A DNA stretch of 27,891 nt, taken from the IMG/VR virus record IMGVR_UViG_3300042398_000179, positions 1 through 27,891 of that record. The stretch is one strand, 5' to 3'. Under the pieces are notes generated by a model. It made no database searches. It was given only the letters and a program-made list of their open reading frames with translations, and was not told where the DNA came from. Positions 6,101-14,700 of the stretch are shown here, piece after piece; the stretch's first letter is position 1, and every line of letters begins with the position of its first letter. Origin of the DNA: a virus. The position numbers and the translations under genes are program-made.

Positions 6101-7530
6101 TAGGTTACTCTGACAAGGAGATGTACGAGTACTGCCTCCTACTCGATAGTGTTATCAATGCAACGATCATCAAGGATGTGAAGGTTGGTAACAAGAAAGA
6201 GAAGATGGAAGTGTTCAAGTATGACACAGACAAAGACACCAAGAACAGAATATCAAACAGCATAAAGCATTACGCAAAACTAATGGGAGAAAAAGGACTT
6301 TCTTTTAGAGACTACCAACTAGACATCATCGATCGTGGATCGGAATGTATCAACAAGCATGGCTTCGTTTATCTTGCCATGGAAGTAAGAACCGGGAAGA
6401 CATTGACCTCACTGGGCATATGCAGGAAGATTGGATCCAAGAGCGTGTTGTTCGTGACCAAGAAGAAAGCTATATCGTCAATAGAGAATGACTATGCTCT
6501 ACTATCGCCATCGTATTCTATCGATGTGATAAACTACGAAAGCCTACACACTATAGCCGGTACCAAGAATTGGGATGCTATCATCGTTGATGAGGCTCAC
6601 TCTCTTGGTGCATTACCGAAGCCCAGTGCTAGAGCAATTGCCGTGGCCGATATAATCAAGAAGAATAACCCAAAGGTTATCTTGTTGTCTGGTACACCAA
6701 CACCAGAATCATATGGGCAAATGTACCATCAGGTGTACGGCATACCGGGAAACCCCTTCAAGGAATACAAGACGTTCTATAAGTTTGCTGCTGACTATGT
6801 GGATGTGAAGCAGAAGAAAGTAAACAGTATGTTCATCAATGACTATAGCCATGGCAAAGAATCCATCCTGAATGAGATGAAACCATACACAATATCTTAC
6901 ACACAACAGGAAGCAGGTTTCGAGTCCAAGATAAAAGAAGAAATCCTTTATTGTAGTTTGAAGCCCTCAACCTATAATATGATTAAGAGATTGAAGAATG
7001 ATTTAGTCATCCAAGGGAAGGAAGAAGTTATCCTAGCAGACACGTCAGTCAAGTTGATGACCAAGCTACATCAAATGTACAGTGGTACCGTAAAGTTTGA
7101 GAGTGGTAAGTCCATGGTAATAGATACAACCAAGGCCGAGTTCATAAAGGAGAACTTTGAGGGGTGCAAGATTGGCATCTTCTATAAGTTCAAAGAAGAG
7201 TACGAGGCGCTCAAGCAGGTATTCGGTGATGAGTTGACCACAGAGCTTGATGAGTTTAATAATTCTTGGAAGAACATTGCGCTTCAGATTGTCTCTGGCC
7301 GGGAAGGAATTTCATTGAGGCTTGCTGAGTATTTGGTTTACTACAACATAGACTTCAGTGCCACTAGTTACTGGCAATCAAGGGACAGGATGACCACTAA
7401 AGAGAGGAAAGAAAACACAATCTATTGGGTGTTCTCAAAGGATGGGATAGAGGATAAGATATACAAGGCGGTGTCCGATAAGAAGGACTATACAGTTAAT
7501 CACTTTAAAAAAGATTTGCTTTCGCTTTGA
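6070..7530 (+). CDS. SF2 (SNF2/DEAH-like) helicase
   Basis: This 486-aa protein has a full set of superfamily 2 helicase motifs. There is a Q-type motif in FRDYQLD (Q83), Walker A MEVRTGKT (K110, T111), Walker B with DEAH (D174-H177), motif III SGTPTPES (from S207), a C-terminal motif V-like SGREGISL, and motif VI-like WQSRDRM (Q436, R438, R440). The two RecA-like lobes make it an ATP-driven DNA translocase or unwinding enzyme, probably for phage replication or recombination. The first 60 residues are not part of the helicase core. The start at 6070 overlaps the zinc-ribbon gene but has AAGGA just upstream, which favours it. A nuclease of VRR-NUC type is encoded shortly downstream, a pairing I know from other phages. 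Confidence 0.88.
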   Translation: MEGKDIIERVIGYSDKEMYEYCLLLDSVINATIIKDVKVGNKKEKMEVFKYDTDKDTKNRISNSIKHYAKLMGEKGLSFRDYQLDIIDRGSECINKHGFVYLAMEVRTGKTLTSLGICRKIGSKSVLFVTKKKAISSIENDYALLSPSYSIDVINYESLHTIAGTKNWDAIIVDEAHSLGALPKPSARAIAVADIIKKNNPKVILLSGTPTPESYGQMYHQVYGIPGNPFKEYKTFYKFAADYVDVKQKKVNSMFINDYSHGKESILNEMKPYTISYTQQEAGFESKIKEEILYCSLKPSTYNMIKRLKNDLVIQGKEEVILADTSVKLMTKLHQMYSGTVKFESGKSMVIDTTKAEFIKENFEGCKIGIFYKFKEEYEALKQVFGDELTTELDEFNNSWKNIALQIVSGREGISLRLAEYLVYYNIDFSATSYWQSRDRMTTKERKENTIYWVFSKDGIEDKIYKAVSDKKDYTVNHFKKDLLSL

Positions 7531-7545
7531 TTTTTTATAATTTCG
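7515..7545 (+). promoter_or_regulatory. Candidate Bacteroidota-type promoter
   Basis: A TTTG at 7515-7518 is separated by 19 bases from TAATTTCG at 7538-7545, which differs from the Bacteroidota -7 consensus TAnnTTTG at one position. The elements straddle the end of the helicase gene and the 36-bp gap before the gene at 7567, one of the few true gaps on this arm. Expected transcription would begin about 15 nt before that start. Confidence 0.28.
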
Positions 7546-7566
7546 TAAAGGATTAATATATTTAAA

Positions 7567-7932
7567 ATGCAACAAACAACAGCACAATACATATTCTCAA
7601 AGTATAGTGAGATGAAATGGATTGATTTCGTTGAGTGGTTACTCAAGGAAAAGCAGGAGATAATCAAAAGAAACCAAGATGAAATTGAGATTGCTCACTT
7701 TCATGGGTCGTTAAGAAATGGGTATGCTTCTGATTACTACAGGAGTAGATACGAATCATTCATGGACAACGTACACATAGTCAAGTCTTGGGTGAATGGT
7801 ATATGGTATCAGAGATTATACTACAAACAGGAGATGATAAATGACTTCGTGTCCGTTGATGAGGCTGTTGATTATGCAAAGAAGAACTATGACAGAACAA
7901 CAGATACAATCAAAAAAGATCAAGCAACTTGA
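7567..7932 (+). CDS. Hypothetical protein, 121 aa
   Basis: This protein is predicted largely helical, with a charged segment WLLKEKQEIIKRNQDEIE and an aromatic centre (NGYASDYYRSRYESF). The C-terminal third includes WYQRLYYKQEMINDFVSVDEA. No enzyme motif is visible and no family is recognised. It may begin a new transcript, because a short intergenic gap with a candidate promoter precedes it. The A/T-rich leader lacks a Shine-Dalgarno. Its last 44 nt overlap the start chosen for the VRR-NUC gene. Confidence 0.65.
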   Translation: MQQTTAQYIFSKYSEMKWIDFVEWLLKEKQEIIKRNQDEIEIAHFHGSLRNGYASDYYRSRYESFMDNVHIVKSWVNGIWYQRLYYKQEMINDFVSVDEAVDYAKKNYDRTTDTIKKDQAT

Positions 7933-8326
7933 GGCATCAGGTTATTATGTAATCAAATTAATCAAGACAAACAAGAATGGGATCCCGGACATTGTCGCAA
8001 TACCAAAGTATAGTAGAGCCTTGTTTGTTGAGGTGAAGACTGAGACTGGGAAGGTATCTCCGCTACAAGAGTACAGGATAAACGAACTAAAAGAACATGG
8101 AATAAAAGTAGAAGTATATAGGGGAACCCCAATGGACCAGAACAAAAGAAACGAAACAAACAGAGCTGAGAGAATCTTTTTTAACATGGACGAATGCCAA
8201 GAGATGCTCACAGATATCTACGAGAACTTAGTGGATAGGGACTTTGACTCCGCAAGAAAAGATGCAACCAAACTAATAGAAGAACTAAAAATAATAATCA
8301 AATCAATTTCAGAGGATGATTTCTAG
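7889..8326 (+). CDS. VRR-NUC domain nuclease
   Basis: This 145-aa protein is a compact VRR-NUC (PD-(D/E)XK) nuclease, the type used as a stand-alone structure-specific nuclease in phages. Visible motifs are the helix IKQLEASGYYVIKLIKT, then GIPDIVA with D34, then ALFVEVKTE with E48-x-K50, then Q60 in SPLQEYR. The frame stays open to 7841, but the upstream 16 codons overlap deep into the previous gene and do not look family-like. The ATG at 7889 gives the normal N-terminus MTEQQIQSKK and has AAGAAG just upstream. The C-terminal 75 residues are extra helices beyond the nuclease core. It probably trims branched or flapped DNA with the upstream helicase. Confidence 0.83.
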   Translation: MTEQQIQSKKIKQLEASGYYVIKLIKTNKNGIPDIVAIPKYSRALFVEVKTETGKVSPLQEYRINELKEHGIKVEVYRGTPMDQNKRNETNRAERIFFNMDECQEMLTDIYENLVDRDFDSARKDATKLIEELKIIIKSISEDDF

Positions 8327-8708
8327 TGAAGACAAAGCGATCAATGCGTTCGTAAATATCTTCTCTGGCTCATACGTTAAACTTGTTCAACCCGACACCA
8401 AATACAAGGTGCTCGACAAGGATAAGAACATCATAGCCTATGCTGATGTAGCGAAGAGAAACCGAACGATATCAACAGCGTACCCACTTATAGTAAAGGC
8501 ATCGACACTTGTAAAGCTGGTAGACAAGAGGCTCAACCCGGTAATGATATGGGCTTGTGATGATGGGATTATTTACGGTAAGATTAAAGACCTCGTGTGT
8601 GAAATGAAATGGGGGAGCGAACTCCCCCAAGCCACGAAACCAGAATATGGAGAACTAATTTGTTTCTTTGAGAAACAGAAACAGTTCAAATATATAAAAT
8701 ATACTTGA
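8316..8708 (+). CDS. Hypothetical protein, possible degenerate PD-(D/E)XK fold
   Basis: This is the last gene of the plus-strand arm, overlapping the VRR-NUC gene by 11 nt. The order KYKVLDKDKNIIAYADVAKRN, then YPLIVKASTLVKLVD, then NPVMIWACDDGIIYGKI resembles small phage nuclease-fold proteins in which an 'EVK+RN' strand is followed by a 'YP...' helix and a strand ending in DG. Here the catalytic E-x-K is replaced by D-V-A, so if the comparison holds the enzyme is inactive or uses a shifted lysine. This is a tentative reading. A GC-rich perfect hairpin (8611-8628) lies inside the gene, and its stop is only two bases from the stop of the convergent giant gene. Confidence 0.5.
   Translation: MISSEDKAINAFVNIFSGSYVKLVQPDTKYKVLDKDKNIIAYADVAKRNRTISTAYPLIVKASTLVKLVDKRLNPVMIWACDDGIIYGKIKDLVCEMKWGSELPQATKPEYGELICFFEKQKQFKYIKYT
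8611..8628. other. GC-rich perfect hairpin at the convergence of the two arms
   Basis: GGGGGAG (8611-8617) pairs perfectly with CTCCCCC (8622-8628) around the tetraloop CGAA, which reads TTCG on the minus strand. It lies within the last plus-strand gene, 80 nt before that gene's stop and 83 nt past the stop of the minus-strand giant gene. On the minus strand it is followed by ATTTCATTTC, a weak T-rich tail, so it could end the structural transcript. No tail is present on the plus side. It may simply be coding sequence. Confidence 0.4.
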
Positions 8709-8710
8709 TA

Positions 8711-11700
8711 CTATTCCTTTCTTCTTGATCCAAATCTAGAAGACCCGAATCCACCTCGTTTAGATTTTCCTTTAGAGCCAAACTTGGATGATCCAAAGCC
8801 AACAGACTCTCTGTCTTTTCTTCTTGATACAGATGGTTCATATCCATATAGCGCATCTTTTATCGCCCTCTCTGCGTCAGCTTTTTCTTTCTTTAGTTTC
8901 CTTTGCGCTTCAGCCTCGGTCCCCTTGCCATAGTATTCTTCATATACATCTGGATGATACCTCTTTAGGTCCGACATGTTCATGCCGTATGGCGTTTCTT
9001 TTTCTGACTCGTCCTTATTGTTTTGTTCAGCCCTTTCTTTGTCAAGTTCCTGATAGATCCACTTGTTGGTTAAAGTTCTAACGTCTTTATACAACGGTAC
9101 AAAACCTGTACTACCCAAAACCTCTATTGGTAATCTGTAATACATTTCTCTGTCTTGCCTTTTTATTGCGTCCTCCTCTTTCTTTGGGGCTTCTGTAAAT
9201 TTCTTATAGGCAAATTCAGATGTTCTTAAAGTAGGAGCGTATGGGCCAGACAAACCTATTAGGATATCTTTAAACTGAGGTGTCTTCCCGGATGGAGGAA
9301 CTATATTGTATTGAATAGCATCTTCGTAAGCATTATACTCCCCACTTCTTAAGAAGTCAAAGTAGTTCTCGTTTACTTTCTCTACTCCATAGTTAACGAA
9401 GCTTCTTGATATGTTACCAAGGTTTTGTCCAAGTATGAGGGTTGTAGCTGCCGAAGCAAATCCTTGGCCAAAAGCTTGTGCCATTGTTTTCTCGTCATCA
9501 TCATCCTCATCATCTACTTCTTTTAATCCTAATCCAGATAAAAGCATACCAAAGAAAGCATTACCAACAACCTTTGACATTGTAAAGTATATGCTACTTC
9601 TCAACACGACCCCAGCCAATAACCAACCTGCTTCTTTCCTTGACAGTGTGCCCTGTAAAAACACATCATGAATTGCTCTTCTTGCTACAAAGAATTCATT
9701 GATAACAAATTGGTTCATGAAGTTATCGAATGTCTTCCAGAATTTCTTAAGGCTTGAATCGGTTGCGTTTATCTGCCTACCCAATGAAGACATGAATGGA
9801 TTAGATGTACTACCAGCCATAGCTGTTTTATTATCAGCATACTTTGTGGCTTCCTCTAATTGGGTTTGATACTGCCTCATGTAGGATTGGTCGTTGTTTG
9901 CTATCTTTTCAAAGTCAACTTCAGTACCTGTGATTTTTTTAAACTCCTTAGCAAACGCACCAAACCATAGAGGCCTAAGCATTAGTTTATCTGATACAGT
10001 AATCAAATTTGTAGCTAATGCATCTATTCCTCCTCTAACTGGATTCAATGTGTAGTTGTATATCTGCATGGCCTTATCAACTACAGCAGAATTAGCTCTT
10101 GATCTACTAGTCCCTATTGCCCTTTTTGTTACGTTGCTATCTAATGCTCTGCCAGTCAGCCCTTCTTTACCAAGAACCCTAGTAGTCATAGAACTATTTA
10201 GATTTATCATAACATCTCCAGCCGAAGGGTTCATGATAACACCTCTATACTTTACACCTTCTGTAAAGTCTGACCAACCAGCGGCAACAACGTATGCCAT
10301 GTTTGATGTTAATTCAGATGCAGCCCTAGGAACGCTAGCAAGCATTGACTTGTATCCCATTCTTTGAAGGAACTTCAGAGTAGCATCGCTCATACCATCC
10401 ATAGCATAAGAATTACTAAGGACATTCTTTAATACCTGCTCAACTGCTGTATCTAAAGCAGAGTATATACCACTAGTGTCTGCGCTCAATGGGCCATCTT
10501 CTTTTGATATATTCATAGACTCCTTCAGGGTACCTCTCGCTTGACGAACAGCATCAGTCATATAGTAATCCAACAATACTGACTTAGCCCCAGACTGAAC
10601 AGTTGAGAATATGTCTAGGTTAATAGGACCAACCGTTGTACCACGGTCTTGCAATGCTCCAGATTCTGTTGATATGTTGTTTTGATTGAACGAATCCAAT
10701 GCCTCTTGAACATAGTCAACTGGATTACCTTTAGACGAAACTCTAACTATGTGATTGTATTTATTGAGTAGTCTAATCTTGTTGTTTCTTATTACATCAG
10801 CAGTGAATACAGCTTCCGGCTCTATACTTAGGTTTATCTCATCAAATACCTTTAATGCATTATTCTCTGCTTGATTGAATGAAGCCTCAAGGGAATTCAA
10901 ATCTAAGCCAACAACTTTGCCGTTGCTATCTCTCACGCCATACTTCTCTCTTATACCCCTAAGTATCTCCCCATCTCTTTCATTGTACATTATATCTCCA
11001 TCAGGGATAGCTTCTAATATAGAATCCAAATATGCTAACGCTGGCTTTGCTCTAGGGTCTCCGGGATTTGCTTCGTACTCCCTTTGAATTCTATACAAAG
11101 CCATTTTCATTTTTGATTCAATGATTTTATTTGGTGATCTTTTAAATGACTTAACAACACCATCTAAAGCAGAGTCTAGCTTATTGTTTATCTTCCCTAG
11201 TCTTGATTCATACGAATTAAACATCTTCGCTAGCCTATCGAATATACCATTGTATAGTGTTTGAGTTTTGAAATCACCAAACATTTCGTCTATAAGTCGA
11301 AGAGGATTATTCTTAAACGACTCCATTATAGCTTTTGGTGTGCTCATAAAATTCTTTAGCATCTTGCTTTTAGTTGTGAGCTTTGCATTGTCTACACTCT
11401 TGCTAACAGGTATAGCGTTGTTTATATTCACTAACCTATTGTTGATGGTGTTTGCTATTGCAGGAAGAATTCCGTTGTTTATGTTGTCGGCAAGAGCTAT
11501 AATATTATTGAGTTCGTTTATGCTCAATCGCTTGAGGATTTCTCTATTCTTAATAAGCCTGCTGATACTTAATGCCAACCCCTTTTCTAGGTCACTAGAT
11601 AATCCAACAGTTGTAATGGATACGTTATTTATTATCTCATCTATAGCATCATCCTTTTCTTGCTGTGTCTGTTGTTGAGTAGGTTTAACCGTTGATGGAG

Positions 11701-14700
11701 ACGGAAGTATTTCTGACTTATACTTCTTCATTAAGTCTCTTTCGTTCTCAGTTATCTCATTGTTCTTTAACATAGCATCCAAGGTGGCAGCATAATCCAC
11801 TGACCCTTGAGCATTCATCACTGTACTTGTGGTGTTGTAGAACTTAGTAGTCAATCCGGGAATAGTAGACAACTCAGCATCAACATCAGCCAATATGTCT
11901 GTGACCATTTGAGTAACAGTGTTGATGTCACCTATTGGTAGTATTGCCGAGTTCTTTGAGAATGTATCTACAAGTGAACCATATTGATATAACGAAGACA
12001 CAGGGATTTTACTTGGATTTATAGAGAATAACTTCCTTAGTTCTATTGTCAATGCATTTGCTGTACCAATCTTTTTTTCTACTGCATTCTTTGCCCTTGG
12101 TAATCTCTTGTTTAGTGCAGCAATATACTGATCGTACTCTGCGTTGTTAAACACATTAGTTACATAGTTTATGAACTCATCAACCTTCGCTTGATTATCC
12201 AAGTTTACTTTGCTTATCCTACTCAACAATGCTTTTGCTTGATTGGTATTAATCCTACCCTTCTGCTTCATTGAGTTTATAACCTTTGTAAGAGCAGCTC
12301 TCTTCTGATTGATGTCCATCTTGCCTTGACGGAAAGACTGAATCTCGTCTTTGATTTCTTGCTTCATGTCAACAAGGGCTGTTGTCTTTGCATGCAATGC
12401 CTTTATGGCATCCATAAACTCTTGCTTGGTTACATTATACTGAGCAGCGACTTGAGTTAAAGCATCCTGTATTTTAATACCTCCCTTCACCAATGCTTTG
12501 GTGGCTTTTATCATCAGCTTTAAAGTTGGGATTGCTATACCCATGGATAAATTCCCTTTAGAGAATTCATCAATATCATTTTCCAAATCCTCTAGGTACC
12601 CAAGAGCAGCCTCTAATGCAGTGTTGTTGTCCAGCTTATCTATGATAGCATAGCTTGGGGCCTCTTCTCTTGCGGCTATCTCTGCATTCTTTTTTTCTAG
12701 TTGCTTATTGAGTTTTTTTAGTTCAGCCTTAGTTTCTTTTATTTCCTCTTTGTATCCATCACGATAGTCGTCACTATCTTCGTTTATCTGATCGATCTTT
12801 GCCTTTAAGTCCTCCTCTTCTTCTTTGAGTTGCTCCTTAAATTCATACATCGCTTCACTGACTTCCTCTTTGGGTAGACCTTTCTTTTCAAGTTCTTCCT
12901 TTTTCTTTTTTATCCTCTCTGGCTTCTTCTTTTTTAGCTCTGCTATTTCTTTCTTAACTTCCTCTGTATCTGTCTTGCGATTGTATTCGGTGTTTCTTAT
13001 TTCTTCCTCTAAGTCTTCTATCTGAAACTCATTGTAGTCAATATCTTTTTGTATTCTATCCGCTTCTTCTTTTAACTTGGATAGCTTCTTATCTTCCTTA
13101 GCTGGAGCCTTCTCTTCCTTAGCAGGAGCCTTCTCTTCCTTAGCAGGAGCCTTCTCTTCCTTAGCTGGGGCAGGTTTCTTAGGTGCCGCTTTAGCTTCCT
13201 TATCCGGTGCCTTTTGTTCCTTAGTCTTGATTATAGGGGCAGGAGTAGCACCTACCGCTTTCTTTGTAGCTTGATACTCATCTTGTATCTCCTTGATCTT
13301 TGCATCCTTCTGTGCTTGGGTTAGTTTTTTGTCGGCCCTTACGTTTGCAATCCTCTCTCTAGTCTTAGTCCTATAATCTTCGAACTCTTTTTCAGTCATG
13401 GGCTTTTGCTCTTGAACAGGAGCAACCTCTTGTACAGGAGCAACCTCTTGTACAGGAGCAACCTCTTCTACAGGAGCAGGGGCAACAGTAGTAGGGGTTT
13501 CTAATCTCTCTATTTTTTTTGATAATGAAGACAGCTTTTCAAGTACATTATCTAACTCAGCTTCAATCTTAGGGTCCTCTGTTTCTTCAAGTTGCTTTTC
13601 TAATTGGAAGTACTTTTTAGATAATTTTTTAAACTCTCTATTTAACTTGGGAAGGGTTTTCTTTTCATCCTCTAAAGTAGTTGTTGTAGTAGCAGGAGTA
13701 GCCTCTTGCACAGGAGCAGGAGCAGGAGCAGCTTTACTTTCTAAATCCTTAACATAGTTATCAAAAAACACGGTGTTTCTGATAGGCATAGCTTTACGCT
13801 CAATCTTATCAACCTTACCCCATTTGCCATTCTCATCTTGATTAAATATTATTCTAGTGGCTGAACCATCTTTGTCGAAGTTGTTATACTCTACATAAAC
13901 TTTATCACCAAAGATGGTAATCATAGGCTCAGCTCCTATCTTTATTTTTTTTCTCTCTGTGACTTTCATCAAGAGAGCCATATTACTTTCATTTATGCTT
14001 TCTTGTATTGGGTCATTAAAGTCTGGCTCATACTCATACTTTGGTGTTTCTTTCCTTTTTGCAGAAGCCACTGGAGCAGGAGCAGTCTCTTGTACAGGAG
14101 CAGTCTCTTGTACAGGAGCAACTCCAAGTAGTGTATTAATGTTATCAACTAGTTCAGTTTTATTACCATTCTGTACATCTTTTTGATATGCAGAAACCAT
14201 CTCAGACAATGAATTATAATCTTTGTTATTTACTACATAATAAAGAGCCTCTCTTTTCTTACGTTGCTCGTCACTAAAAGTACCAGCCCCAATATCAAAT
14301 CCTATTAATTCTTTTAGTTTGTTAATGGCTTTTTTAGCCTTGATAGTTGCAGATCTTTTTTGCTGAGCTGTCCCAGAACTTGGATATTCTGTGTCGTATG
14401 CCTCATTAAAAGTATTTTGAAGATCTTCTAATTGGGTGTTGATGGTTTCAAATTCTTGACTTAACTCAGGAACTACCTCTTGCACAGCAGCAGGGGTTAT
14501 TTCTTCTTTGATACCTTCTTCGGTAACGACTTCAGGTTCTGTTTGGGGTGTTCCTTGCGCCACTTCTTCGCCAACTCTGGCTTCTGGCTGAATAGGAACT
14601 TCACTTGTTGTTTGCTTTTGAATGGCATAGTCTTTTGCTTCTTTTCCTGTTAATGTATATGTATATCCTTCGTTTACAACCTTGGTTGTTTTCTTGCCTA

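Noticed and set aside
7841-7888. Upstream extension of the VRR-NUC gene to an ATG at 7841
   Set aside because: The added residues are unlike nuclease N-termini and would lengthen the overlap with the previous gene; the ATG at 7889 gives the normal family start.
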